This document shows, piece by piece, positions 19,773 to 33,600 of a DNA stretch of 64,000 nt. Position numbers and translations under genes: made by a program. The notes below the pieces were generated by a model, which ran no database searches, was not told where the DNA came from, and saw nothing but the letters and a program-made list of their open reading frames with translations. The number at the start of each line of letters is the position of its first letter. Position 1 is the first letter of the stretch. The DNA is from Vermamoeba vermiformis (Eukaryota; Tubulinea; Echinamoebida), in contig JBEWZL010000246.1 of NCBI GenBank assembly GCA_045837725.1, positions 1 through 64,000 of the forward strand, in the 5' to 3' direction.

Positions 19773-22700
19773 TTAGTTGGTAGTGCCAGCGTTTTGTTCA
19801 TAGAACGGGTTGACACCTTCTTGGAAGCGACCAGCGTAAATGGCGGAAGTGCTGGCAGCGTTGTTCATGTTGGTGATGTTGTCGAAATAGTCGTCGACAC
19901 CAGCAGCCTGGTATCTTCTGCGGACACCAAAGATGACACCAATAACGAGACCAACAGCGGCAGCAGCAGAGACGGAGAGGGCAATGGTCAATGTGTTGTC
20001 GGTGACGCCGTTGTTTTCACCAATCAAGTTCGATTGAGGAGTAACGGAGAGGATCAACTGAGAAGACAAAGGTCTGTCCTCCTTGTCAGTGAAGCCCAAG
20101 TCGTTAACGGTGATGAAGACTTGATAGGAAGCAGTCTCGACACCGTCGAACAAGATCTTAGTAGAGTGCAAGTAGACTTCGTTGAGTTGGTCTTGAGGAG
20201 CGTGGCACTTAACACCAGGGAAGCCATTGGTGTCGGTAATTTCCATGCAAGGAGCTTCGATGACGCGGCTTCCAGAGGTTCTGTTCTCCATGGCACCATC
20301 GGCGAGGACTTGGATGGAACCAACAGAGCAAGAGATGATCAAGTCAATCTTGTTCTTACCCGAGTCAATGTCGGAAAGGTCAACGTCGTTCAAAGTGACC
20401 ATAGGGACGCCGTTTTGATCGGGGTAAGCAGTACGACCGCCATACTGCGTGGAGATGACAGGTGCGTCGTTAATCGGGAGAACACGAATGATGGCCTTGA
20501 CAGGAGCAGAAGGCAAGTCGAAGTCGTCCTGAGCGATCAAGTTGAATTGACCGAAGTTACGAGCGTCATACGCGTCCTTGTCGGGAACGTAGAGCACCTT
20601 GTAGGAGCCAGCAGTAACGAAGTTAACGACCATAGGAGGATTGAGTTCTTCACCACGAGCGCAGTCAGCACCGTCAGTAGTGTCGCACATGTAGAGCTTG
20701 GCGTTGGTAGGTATGCTAGAAGTGATCTTGACGATGATGTCGGCAAGAGGCGAGTCGACGTCGGAGACAGTCCAAGAGAGAACGTACTCGGTGTCTTCAT
20801 CAAAATCAACACGACCAGGCAAAGGAGTGTAAGCAGGAGTGATGACTGGAGGATCATTGACAGGGATGACGTTGATGGTCACATTGTAAGGAACACTAAC
20901 AGCGCCTTGATCATCTGTGAGAACGAAAGTGAAAGAAGCGTAGGCTTGGCCGTTTTCGTTCAAAGCAGGAACAAAGGAGACGCGCTTGTCGGCATTGACA
21001 ACGACACTACCAGCAGTAAGAGGGGCTCTATCGCATGTAGCAGTGGCGCCAGTGCACTCGTAGAGTTGACCACGTTCAACACCGGAGGTGATGGTCATAG
21101 TGGCATTGAGCTCGCTATCGACGTCGAAGATCTGACTGATGAAGGTCATGTCCAAGTTGGTATCTTCCAATACGTCGAAGACCAAAGAACCACCGTAGGT
21201 AGGAGGATCGTTGACAGGAGTGACGTAGACAACACCATCGTAAATCTTGCTTCGCTCGTTACCCTCATCCTTGACGACGTAAGTGAAACGACCCAGAGGA
21301 CGACCAGAGCTGAAGGCGTTGAGGTCAGGAACGAACCACAAAGTCTTGTTGGGCATGTCGGCACCAGGGACAACAGGTTGAGTGAACTCGGCATCGAGAT
21401 AGAACTTGCCTTCGTTGCTGTTGTCAACTGAGACGATGATGGTCTTCAAGTTCTCAAAAGAAGTCTCATAGTCACGAGCGTCAAGAGTGATGAGAACAGG
21501 AGTGTCTTCGGGGGTGGTAGTAAGAGAGTCTTCACCGAAAGGAGCGTAGTTGGAGTAGATTAAGTTGACAGTGATAGTGTACTGAGGACTGTCAGCTTGG
21601 CCGTCATTGAGTTTGAACTTGTATTGAGCGACCGCAGTAGTAACGGGGTAGAACTGAACGACGGCAGGAGGAGTCCAAGTGAACTTCCAAGGATCGGAGG
21701 TATCATAAGTCTTAGGAAGAGTGACTTCCGTAGCACCGTTATCGTCGCTGAGGGTACCAATGCCTTCACCGCTGGACAAGGAAAGGGTGATCGAGTCAAC
21801 GTCAGTGTCGATGTCTTGAACGATGAACTCGGTGATATCAACAGGAATGCCACGGAAAGTAGAGACAACAATATCAGCAGAAGCAGGAGGATCGTTGACT
21901 GGCTTGACAGTGAAGTCGAAGGTGGCATCATCGCGAGCGTTGGCAGGGTCGAGAACGTACCAATCGAATGTGTCGTCACCGTTGTAGTTGTCATTAGGCT
22001 TGTAAGTGACAGTCTTGCTAGTGCTGAAGGTAGTGCCAATAGTAGCAACGGAGTTGGCGCCGTACAACAGCTTGCCATTAGTAGGCAATGTACCAATAAC
22101 AACGGTCAATTGGCCAACGGTGTTATCCACGTCACCGATGTAAGAAGTGAAGTCAATTGGGAAGGTGGTATCCTCGTTGAGAGTGAAATCATCACCGGAA
22201 GCAGTAGGAGCGTCGTTGACAGGCAAAACATTCAAAGTACCAGTAACGGTAGCAGAGTCGAGATCGCCGTCAGTAACGTGGAAGTTGAACGTGGTGTAAG
22301 GAGAGTTGTTATCATTGGCAAATGCTTTAAAGCCTAACAAGCTGATGGAGGCCGAACCAATGTTCTTAGGATAGGAGGAGATAGGAGTGCCGTCCAAGTA
22401 AAGAGTACCCTTGCCAGGAGCAGCTTCAATGACGTAAGTAAGCGAGTCACCATCGACATCTTCGGAAGAGAAACCAGTGATAGGGAAGAGCTCGTCTTCA
22501 TAGCCAGTAGCAGTGACTGCCTTGGTAGTGGGCGCATCGTTAACTGGGTTGACTGTGATCGAGACAGTGCGAGGAGCAGACTTGGCTGAGAGCACGTCGA
22601 CAACGTAGAAACCGAAAGAATCAGGTCCGTTGTAGTTGGTGTTAGGAACGTAAGTAACAACCGAGGTGGTGCTAGTGGCATCAGAAGTCTTAACAGTCAG

Positions 22701-25700
22701 CTGAGTGTTCTCAGTAGTGAGGAAGGCACTGTTGTGTTGGAGACGACCGTTCGTAGGCAAGGTAGTAATGACAATAGTCAACGTCTTCTGCTCGTTGGTG
22801 ATGGTATCAAGATCGGTACCAGACAACGATATGGTCTTGCTGGTGTCCTCGTCAGTAACTTGAGCTCCAGGGTCGTTAGTCGTAGGAGGATTGTTCAAAG
22901 CAACGCGCAAAACAACGGTTGTAGTCGCGCTGGAAGCAGAAGGAGCGGGTTGACCGGTATCCCTCGCAAAGAAACCCAAGCTAACTTGCAAGTTGTCAGG
23001 AGCAAGAGCACCAGGAGTCCAGCTCAAAGTGACGGTGCTAGAGGCGCCATCAGGGTTGTTGTAAGAGGCAACGCTGATTTGCGAAGCAGGGGTAAGAGCA
23101 GTAGCACCGACGGTGAGGGTACCCGTAGCAGATGAAGCGGTAGGCAAAGTATTGGTACCGATGAGGGTAGCGACAACGTCATTAATATCAACGTCTCTCA
23201 CCGTGACAGTGAAATTAGAAGCAACTGTTCTGGTAGCAACGACTGAAGTTGTCGAAGTAATGAGAGTAGGAGCATCGTTGACGGGACTAACGGTAATCGT
23301 CACAGTTCGATCAACTGAAGACAGAGAACCGTCGCTAACACTGTAGGTGAAGGTGGCTTGACCGTTGAAGTTCAACTTGGGAACGAAGTAAACGGTCTGA
23401 GTGGGAAGCACGGTAACACTGTCGATATCGGTGGTGCTGCTACTGTCAACGCGGAGAGTACCAGCAGCCGCGCTTGGTCTGTTCTTGATGATAACAGAGA
23501 GAGACAGAGGGTCATTATCGACATCGCCAATCTTGGGAGGAGCAAAAGAGATAGTGAAGGGTGTGTCCTCGTTCGTTGTTGCACTGAAGTCAGTTGCTGT
23601 AGGAGCATCATTGACAGCCAAGACATAGACGTTGACAGTGTACTCGGGAGAGGACAAAGAGGGAGTGCCGTTGTCGTTGACCTTGAACTTGAAGGTAGTG
23701 TACACAGTGTCAGCAGGAGCATTGGCGTCAGCAGGAGGAGTGTACTTCAAACCCCAGTTGGCTTGAGCAATGTTCGCGTTAAGGGTCACTGCAGTACCAG
23801 AGGGAAGAGCAAGGGTTCCCTTTGCAGGCAAGGAAGTGATAGTCAATGTGAACACTGAGCTATCAATGTCGCGCGCAACAAATTCAGAGAACGTGTACGT
23901 AGTATCCTCATTGGTAGTGACGTCAAATCCTTGAGAAGTAGGAGGGTCGTTGACAGGGGTAACAGTGATGTAGACTGTCTTGACAGCTGATTGACCTCCA
24001 GGAGTATCTCTGAAGTAGTACGAGAACGAGTCCGCTCCATTGTAATCAGGGTTGGGAACGTAGCTAAGGGTGTAGGTCGTGGTAGTGCTCGTAGTCGAAG
24101 GAGTTGACAATGAACCAGTCACTTCAGTAGTTCCTTGGAACAGCTTGCCGTTTGAGGGAAGAGTACCAATGAAACCAGTCAAGGTGTTGCCTTCACCACT
24201 GTCAGCATCGGTACCAGTAAGTAGGTAGTTGTTGACAGTAGTGTCTTCAGGAGTGGTGATGTTAGCGTTGGTGGTGATAGTGGGGTTGTTGTTATTAGCA
24301 ACGGCGAACGTGATAGTAAGAGTGTTGCTAGAAGCGCTTGGTGGAGGAGTACCGACGTCACTGACGACGAAAGTCACAGTACCCACAACTCCGTTAGAAG
24401 CCCCGGCGGAAGGGGTCCAGACAAGGTTAACAACTTCATTGACACCGTTGGCGTTAGGTCGAGTAACCTTTGAAGTGATCATTAGGTTAGCTAACCAAAC
24501 ACGAAGAAAATACAAGTCAATACTTACCACGTTCGTCGAAACACCTGTGATGGCTGCGCCTCCGGACAAAGATAGAACACCTTGGCCGGCAGTGATGCTG
24601 TAAGCGCTGACCTTGAGGGTGATAGCGTCATTCTTGTCCACATCTTGCATGTTAAGAGGAATTGTAACAGCCTGATTTCTATTTGAGGTCGCGGTAGTGA
24701 CTTGAGAGTTGAGAGTAGGAGCATCGTTAACCGCGTTGATCACGACGGTGACAGTTCCAATATTGGAGTTAAGAGCACCATCAAAGACAACGTAGTTGAA
24801 CGTAGTAGTTCCGTAGGCATTAGCCACTGTGTTCACGAAAACGCTCAATTGGTTCAACGAAGTGAAGGCAGCAATATCCGTTGAGCTACCAGAGTCTTGA
24901 CGAAGAGTAGCCAAAGTGGAGCTAGGCAAAGTCTGAACAATGATAGTCAAATCGGAGTTAGGGTTATCAATGTCAGAAATGCGGCTGGTGAAGTCAATCG
25001 TGGTAGTAGTATCTTCGTCGATTGTAACAGTGAAGCTAGTAGCAACAGGAGCGTCATTAACGGGCAAGACGTAAAAAGTGACAGTGTAGGTGGGGGAGCT
25101 AGAAACAGCGTCGTTCAACTTGAAACTCAACTGCGTGTAAGGAGATCCGTTCTCGTTAGCAGCAGGAGTGTAACGAAGAGCCCAGTTGGCAGCAGCGATC
25201 GAAGTACCAGCAACAACATTGGTGTTATCACCGGCCTTGTTCTGCAAAGTGCCCTTGCCAGGAAGATTGACAATAGTCAATGTCAACGTGTCACCGTCGA
25301 CATCAGTTCCAGAGAAGGAAGTGATGGTGTAGGTCGTATCTTCGTTGAGGGTAACATTGAAAGACGAGCCAGTGGGAGGATCGTTGACAGGAGTGACAGT
25401 GATAGTGACCAAGAAAGTACCAGACCTGGCGCCCAAAACATCTTGCAAGTAGAACGAGAAGGTATCTTGGCCGTTGAAGTTGGCCCTGGGGACGTAGTCA
25501 ATGTTCCAGAATGAAGAAGGCGCGGAATCTGTTTGTCTGCCGCTCAATTGGCCAGTTACAGCATTTCCGGATTGTTGAAGAACACCGTTGTCGGGTAGCT
25601 TCACCAAGAAAGCGTTGAGAGATTGGGATTGGGATGTACCATCGGGATCGTCACCTCTAATCACAAAGCTGCCCAAGGTGTTATCTTCAGCAATGGTGGC

Positions 25701-28700
25701 GGTGCTGGAGCTCTTAACAACTGGAGCCTTGTTAGCTTGCACAGACAGAACAACAGTAATGCTTGAACTGTTTGCGGCAGGAGCAGGTTGACCAGTGTCT
25801 TGAGCGTAGAACGTAACGCTGAAAGACAAGTTGTCGGGAGCCAAAGTACCAGGAGTCCAGTTTAAGGTGTATGTAGTAGAAGTGCCGAGGGTGTTGGTGT
25901 TAGTAACAACGATGATAGGGAAGCCAGGAGCGATGGGATTTGAGTTGTAAGAAAGGACACCAGTCGAACTGTTTGAGGCTTGAATGGTATTGGCACCAAT
26001 CCTGAGACTGACTGCATCGCCCAAATCAACATCTTGTATGGTCACGGTGAAAGGTGTCGCGGAACCACGAACACCAACTACCGAAGTAGTGGAAGTACTG
26101 ATCGTAGGAGCATCGTTGACAGGAGTGACATTGATTGTAACGGTACGATCGACGCTGTTCAAGCTGCCGTCGCTCACACGGTAAGTGAAGGTGGTTTGAC
26201 CGTTGAAGTTCAACCTGGGAATGAAGTAAACGGTCTGAGTGGCCAACGCGGTACCAGCTGCCAAATCGGTAGTTGAGGAGCTAGTTGCTCGGAGAACACC
26301 AGCAGCAGAGTCAGGACGAGAAACAACGGTCACAACCAAAGAGGAGGTAGCAGTCTCAACATCGCTGATGCTGGAGGTGAAGCTAATAGTGAAAGCGGTT
26401 TCTTCAGGGGTAGAGGCCGAAAAGTCTTGAGCGACAGGAGGATCGTTGACTGCAGCAAGACTGATAGTAGCGGTGCAAGTACCCGAAGTGAGCTGGCCGT
26501 CAGAAACAGTGAAGCTGATGGTTGCGACGTTGCCGTTAGCATTCGCAACTGGAACGTAGTTGAGCCCCGAAGGAGCCACATTTGTAGCTGGCAACGAAAC
26601 GGTTGCGCTGGTGGCAGCGTTAACAATAGAACCACCACCGGTCATGCTGACTAAGTTGATGGTGAGTGTATCGCCATCGACATCAGAACCAGAGATAGTG
26701 CCCAATGAAGCAGCGATATCTTCAGTACCGGGAATGGTGACGGACAAGCAAACAGGAGCGTCGTTCACTGGCGTGACTGTGATAGAAACAGTACGGGTGG
26801 GCGAATTAGCATTGGCAGGATCGCGCACGAAGTAAGTGAATGACGTCGCGCCGTTCCAGTTCGTGTTCGGTGTGAAACGAATACTCTGGGTTACAGGAGT
26901 CGGGGTTGAAGTGACTTCAACATACGAACTGCCGACGAGTTGGAAGACGCGGCCGTTTGCAGGGAGCGTGGCAATGACAGGGGTCAAAGTGTTCGTAGCG
27001 TCATCAATGTCAGCAATGGATTGACTGAGGTCGATGTCGGCATTATTGTCTTCAGCAATAGTGCGTGTGATATCACTGGCAGTAGGAGCATCGTTAATCG
27101 GGTTCACAGTGAAAGTGACGGTAGCAACGCTGGAGTTCTTGCAACCATCAGATACAAGGAAGCGAGCAGTTTGTTGACCATTGAAGTTAGCGGCAGGAGT
27201 AAAGGTGAAAACAGTGGCAACATCGTAGTTGGCGCTCGTTGTGACTTGAGTTCCAGCAGTGATTGAACCAGCAGGGAGAGCGACCCAAAAGATGCGCATC
27301 AAGTTCTTATCAACGTCGTTAGAAAATGCTTGCAAGTTGAAGGTACGAGAAGTGTCTTCGTCCAATCCGAATGCAGCGTTTGAAACCGTGGGAGCAGCGT
27401 TACTGACGATGTTGACTCGAGCAATGCCATAGCCCGGAATGGCCATAGTAGCAGCCAAGGGGAAGGTATAGGTGCCAGCTGAGTACCTCACTACAACGTT
27501 GGGGAACGAGCAAACGTTGTTGTTGTTACAGGCGCTAGCAATGGTAGTAGCGGCAGGAGTAGTGAACCAGAAGGGATTGGCGGTACCAGGAGAGCGGTAG
27601 AAGCTAATGGAATTGCTGTATGTATCCAACGCGGTATTAGTGGCCAACGTAGCCCATTGTGCGCTAGCAGCTTGGTATGCCCAGCCCATGTTCAAATTAC
27701 CAGCTCCGGAGCCAGTAAAGGTGCTGTAACTACTGAGAGGATTGCCAGTTGTACGAGGGAGAACGAGGTAGATAGGAGTAATTCCACTGGTGTACAAAGT
27801 GTTTTGCAAACTAGTGACTGCAGATGCACTGCTAGTATCTTGCTGACTGACAGTGACCACGATAATAGCACCGAACACGTTGCCTCCACGCCAGCCCATA
27901 GTCGTATCAGCAGCGATAGATTGCACGCTCTGAACGATCATACTTCTGGTTTGAGCAACAGAAGTGTATTGAGCGTTATTGAGGTTATTAACAATGTTGG
28001 AGAGTTGATTGCTGTCAGTGGTCAATCTGCTAAGAATGTCGAGACGGTAGGCACTGCTGCTAGTACGAACGTGGATAGCAAAACCAACGTTAGGAGGTGA
28101 AGCAAACTTGCTAGACAAGAGGTTGTACAACACGGGGATCTGATTCTTAGCAGTGTCGAAGTCGGTAGCAGTCATGTTGTTGCTATCGAGAAGTACCATA
28201 ATGTCGAAGCGCTGTTGGTTTTGAGGCAAAGCATTCAAATTGAAGCCCACAGTAGCGTTACCAACCAACAAGTCACTAAGGTAGACGGTGTATGACAAGG
28301 GCAGGATCGAGAAGCCCGGCAAATCAGAAGATGGAGTACGAGAAATAATCATGGAAGAAGTCGAAGGACTGCAAAGTTGGTTCTCGTTACCAGTGCAAGT
28401 AGGCAATTGAGTGGTGCCCACGATCAACAATCTCTTATCGCAGCCAACGCTAAAGCATCTAGCGTCCCTGGGGAAGACGCCAGGAGCGGATGTGGGTGCA
28501 CAAGTTTGCCATTGGTTGTTAACAGCAGTACCGTCGGCCAAAATCAAGCAATAGCTCGATCCGTCAGGCTTCGTGAAGAGAGAGGGATTGTTAACAACGG
28601 CAAGTCGAGTAGTGTTGTCGTTGGGAGCCAAGATCCAGTTAGTGGGCAGACGAATGTAACCTTGGCATGCTTGAGTGTTACGAGCCTCCAAAACAGCATA

Positions 28701-29729
28701 CTGAGTGCACAAGTATTCGGTGTATCTCACGATTTCACCGTCGGTGCAACCCTGGAGGGTACCGTTGACGTACTCGATGAGATCGCTGGCGGTGTAGTTA
28801 CCGTCAGTGGTGAAGTAGAACATAACTAAAAAGAAATCAGTCAACCTGTACCACTTAATTGGAGCTATAGTACGTACCGTCGTTATAGTCCTTGTCACCA
28901 AGGCCGTTCAAATCTTCGAATCCGACCACGACCTGGTTGTCGATCTTGGTCCAAGCGATGTGTCGGAAGCCATCACGGTTAGTAAGAACATCAGTAGTGT
29001 AGCTAACCCAGAAGTCGGGAGTACTAGGGTTGTTGAAACCGTCTGCCCTGACCCAAAATCCGATGACCGTTCCGGCTGGGAAAGGACCCACAGTTGTGGT
29101 AACACCAGCAAACATACAGCCTTCAAATTTAATTAATTGATTAATATATGTTATGATTCTGGCGTCAACAACTTACCGCTGGAGCCCATGGAAGAGGTTT
29201 GGGACACATCGGGGAAGATCGGAACGTAGCCGGGATTAGGTCTAGCAGTTCTGGTAGCGTCATCAAATAGGAAATAACCAAACTGGTTTCTATAACCAGC
29301 TCCTTCGAAGACAAAGGTGAAGCTAACGTTGCTTGCCTAAAAGTTACCGTTAGCGAATTTTGTTCACACGGCCAATTTTTAATCACGGCGCGTGGTGATC
29401 CCCATGTTTTAAACTTACTGTTTGCAAAACAATGAAGGCGTCCGTATTTGGATTCACCAAGAGAGCGTTTGGTGTGCTTCTCTCAGGGAAGAGAGTGTTA
29501 AGTTGGTTAATGAATGATTGCGCAACCGGGACCGAAGTTGTCCTCGACAAAGGGATGGGACGCGCTGCAACAAAGCTTGTCAGTAAGTGGTCGTTAATAT
29601 GACCAGTGGCTAATACTTACAGGCATTAGGGCAGTTCGTCCAATTGATGCCGTTCACCGTTTGTGAGTTGGTTGCTCTAAAATACACAGCGCATATAAAT
29701 AGAAATACAAAGAGGGTTCTAGTGTACAT
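19773..29729 (-). CDS. Giant DUF4114-VWA-cadherin-like repeat adhesin with integrin-like tail
   Basis: About 3,200 residues. Signal peptide MYTRTLFVFLFICAVYF at 29729, small 5' exons, then one huge exon from about 28830. The 5' exons hold a DUF4114 domain ending FEDLNGLGDKDYND|VMFYF. A VWA-like domain follows, starting FDIMVLLDSNNMTATDF; its MIDAS is atypical (D-x-N-N in place of DxSxS), so metal binding is doubtful. Then come about 21 cadherin-like (tandem-95 type) repeats of about 100 residues, each marked by VNDAPT and a following EDT. A glycine-rich membrane helix (AAAVGLVIGVIFGVRRRY) and a tail of about 50 residues with GVNPFYEQ end the protein. The product is inferred to be a type I surface adhesion receptor; the NPxY recalls beta-integrin and Dictyostelium Sib tails, which bind talin. 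The open frame hides an in-frame intron at 24468-24527. Residues upstream of VMFYF in the longest open frame are intronic. Confidence 0.9.
24468..24527 (-). other. 60-nt stop-free intron inside the adhesin gene
   Basis: GTAAGTATTG donor, gctaac near the 3' end and an AAAG acceptor, with length divisible by three and no stop. Retention would insert 20 residues (VSIDLYFLRVWLANLMITSK) that interrupt a repeat whose paralogous copies lack them. It is therefore very probably an intron. Confidence 0.75.
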
Positions 29730-30623
29730 GTCTGAGCTCTTTTGTGGAGCACAGTTAAAATTTGGCTTAAAAAGTGAACCGAAAACAAAAGCTGCGTAAA
29801 CGCGATGCAAAATTTGGCCTTGCGCATTGTAATGTTAGGTGGATAAATCTCCACGCGAATTTTTGTGTCTCGCCACGGAGAAATATTTAAAATAGAATTT
29901 TGGCAAAGTTTAAGGCGAGATTAATTTGTGATTAACCAGTAAAAACGCGTGCCAAAGCATTTCTCATACGTATTCAGCAGCGCAAGCAACACACAAAAGG
30001 CTTGTCAACAATATCGACAAAGATAGGACACACGTCCGCTTCGCTTGCAACTTTCAGTTGGTCAGGCGTCACGTAAAATTGCTGGGTACTGTACTTACTG
30101 TACTTTTGTCGTAATTGTGATTGCTCGCGCTGTAGAGTTAGTTATGTAAGATGACCTCCACTAATGGATTTTGATCACTGTTCTGAACGTTAGTCCAATA
30201 CTACTTTTGTCACAATTAACGGTACTTACATAAATTTATTTGTAGTTATACTGTATGCCCAAGTATTGCAGTAATCTCTTATTATTACTATTAATTAAAT
30301 TAAATCCGTTCGCCAACTTTTTGGTTATCTTTTCGAACGAAGCTTAAGACAAGGAAACTAATTTAATTAGTATTAAATTGGTCCACTAAATAATAAGTAG
30401 TTAGCAATTACAATTTTCGATAAAACAATTGTTGTTGAAATCCGGATTTCGATGACCTGATGCGGTCTCACTTTCCAAAGACGACATTACACGGACACAG
30501 TATTAAAATGACGTGTTGCATTGTAATTCTATCAGGATTTGTGGCAAGAAAAAGAGAGGAATCGGAGGCATAAAAAATCTCTGCTCAGTTTTATTTTTCT
30601 TATCTTGTCAACCAAAACTCAAC
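29730..30623. promoter_or_regulatory. Divergent intergenic region (adhesin / AAA gene)
   Basis: About 0.9 kb of AT-rich DNA between two start codons pointing away from each other; it must hold both promoters. No recognised motif, repeat or RNA gene. Short open frames at 29654-29854 belong to the adhesin leader in other frames. Confidence 0.5.
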
Positions 30624-33600
30624 ATGTCTGCTCAACGCGTCTGGGTCGCCTTACACGGTGAAGATAAAGAAAACGCGCACGAGATTGCCGTTTCTAGCGA
30701 CACTGTTTCTGGTAAGCCTTGCATGGTTCGAGTCTGAGACTAAATTTAATTGCGCTATTAATTTAAAATAAATATTTACAATTTTATCTCAAGGACTACT
30801 GCAAGCTATTGCCAAATCTCAAGTCTTGTCCAATGTTTCTGCTTCTGAGTTCGAATCTCTGGAATTGAACGGGGAAGTTCTGAAGCCGCGTCAAAAGCTC
30901 TCCGCCCTCAAGCTTACTGATGAATCCACATTTTTTTTGCGCCTCAAGAAGTCAACTCCTTCATTACCATCGTTTCCTTTTGGTGACGAGGAAGATGAAG
31001 AGCCCAAGAAATTAGACGAAAACGGCTCGGAGGGTGATAAAGAAGAGAAAAAGGAAGATGAAAAGGATGCTGACGAGAAAGAAGAAGGTCCTAAAGGCCC
31101 CGATGCTGCAGAAGAAGAGAAGGACAAAAAGAAGGAAAAGAAGGAAGAACACAAAGGATTCGCCGTTACGCGAAAGGATATTATTGACAAGGTATGTCTT
31201 ACCTTTTATCATGTCTGTATCTACGGGTCAAATCGTCTAATGGGTTATGCTAGCAAACTGGCGATGTAATTGGTGTCGAGACAATGATCACCATTTTGGA
31301 TTACAACTTGAAGGATGAGCTTCAAATTGAAATGAACATGGATGAACTCTACCAAACTAAGCCTCAAGTAGAATTAAACGAATTTGCTCCTTACTTGGAG
31401 AATCTTCGTCAAAGGTAACATTGATCTACGAGTTCTGATTTTTTTCTGACACATTGTGGCACGTGTTCTGAACCTTTGATACCCAACTTTAGAGCCGCCC
31501 TTGAAGAGAACAGCCCCTTGAAGCCTTTCCTTACTTGGTTGGAGAAGCAATTTGAGGATTTGTCGGCCAAGCTTGAGGCTATGAAGCAAAAGGGCGTCAT
31601 CTCATTCACCGAACTCATTTTGCTCTACAACAAGGGCAAGAAGTGCTATGGTACGTCAAAACAAGCTACGGATATGGTATTATAGCATTAACGGACGTTG
31701 CATAGCTTTTGACGACGTTTTGGACCAAAAAGTCGGATTTGAGATCACCAAATCCTACTTCCGCAAGTCATTCTTCGGCACGTTCTTTGTCGTTTCTGGC
31801 AAAGTTACTTTCACAAATGGTCTCAAGTTCTACACTGTTATGAAGGAGTTCTATATTGGTGCTTTCTCGGTACGCTGCTTGCTGCGTGCACGCTGCTCAA
31901 GTTCACACCACTAATTTTGTTATAGGGCGTCAAAAAATTGACCGAGCTGCCTGTAAGACCTCTCACTGACGAGATTCAAAAGGAGCTCACCGCCCGTGGT
32001 GAGAAGTTCAGAAAGTACGCTAATGGCAGCCATTACTTGACGTACAAAGGCTCGCTCTTCCGCAAGTCATACTACAGTTTGCTTATCGTCAAATCGTAAG
32101 TACTCCCTGACTTCATCCTTTAGGAGACACCTTCTGATATAAAATCTTAGTGACGGCCGAGTTATGGTTGATGGAAGCAGTTTCAAGCGCATGAATCCGA
32201 ACTACAGGTACAGATCGTTCCGACCGAGCGTTTATCTTACAAAATACTGCTCTGTCAGTCATCTAATCACATTATTTAGACACGAGGACTATGGTCACGA
32301 CCGTGACGGAGAAAGTGGTGGATCTCCGGAGTAAGCCCGAAAATATTTATTAATCCAAATTCTTGCAATATTTTAATTGACTTGCAATTACTAAAATCCG
32401 TTGCCTTAATTACCTTAACTACGTAACTATATTGATGCCCGCAACTGTTTACTAACAGCACATGATTTCAGACTCAACGACGAAGATCTCTGGACTACTT
32501 GGCCGTTCGTCTATGGCTTCTCGTTGAGCGCTAAGAAATGGGGTGAAATGTGCGTAGAGTTTATGGAGCCCGTTAAATACGATGAAGATGCCTTCGACAA
32601 GCTCGTGTTACCGACAGATAAGAAGGAGCTGATCAAGGCTTTGGTCGAGCACAGAAACCAATCCTTCTCCGATATCATCTCTGGTAAGGGAGGAGGTTGC
32701 ATCTTCTTGTTGCACGGTTCACCGGGTGTTGGTAAAACCCTTACCGCTGAATCGATTGCAGAGCTGCTGCACCGTCCTTTGTATAGGTAAGTCTCGGGCT
32801 ATATTATTCTTCATGCTTGTCGTTGAATTCACCGCCTTGTGGACTGCTTCAAGCACGATTTCCAATGTTTACATCTTTCTCATCCTTAATTAATTAAATA
32901 GTGTTTCTGTTGGTGAGCTCGGTACCTCAACACTCGAACTGGAAGAGAAGCTTCGTGAGATCTTGGAAGTTGCTTGCGTCTGGGACGCCGTCGTATTAAT
33001 TGATGAAGCCGGTACGTATTCGAAGCATTATTTCCTTAAATGGGCAAATATCTCAAGTCGAGATTCTGATATATTAACGAGATCCCATACTAACTCTGGC
33101 GTGCAGATATCTTCTTAGAGCGAAGAACTGAGCAAGATATCAAGCGAAATGCCATGGTCGGTATCTTCTTGCGTTTATTGGAGTACCACCAAGGTGTTTT
33201 GTTCTTGACCACCAACCGTGTTAAATCATTCGATCCAGCTTTCCACAGCAGAATTTCAGTCGCTCTCAAGTATAATGACCTTGACAATGACTCTAGAGGT
33301 AAGGAGAAACGGTCGCTATACTTAAGACCACGCACTAATGACCTGAAACAGAAAAAATTTGGAGCAACTTGCTCAAGGCCGCAAACATCCCTGGCGTCGA
33401 CGCAGCTGACTTCAAGCACTTCGAGATCAACGGTCGTCAGATCAAGAACAGCATTCGCCTCGCCCAAGTACGTTCAGTTAACATTTCGCTGAATTCTGTT
33501 TGCCGAATCCGGAAATTATTATTTGGAGCTCGTGCCAGATAAATTTAATTTGCGCAATAATATCATTTTCTAACGTTGTTGTGTTTAGGCTTTGGCTGCT

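Noticed and set aside
19764-21431. A 555-residue plus-strand open frame opposite the adhesin
   Set aside because: It is antisense to strongly conserved VNDAP/EDT repeats and has the skewed Val/Asp/Arg composition expected of a mirror frame. The same applies to the other plus-strand frames between 21597 and 28829.
30891-31240. Minus- and plus-strand frames over the charged linker of the AAA gene
   Set aside because: Low-complexity shadows of the Lys/Glu linker; the Walker motifs fix the true frame.
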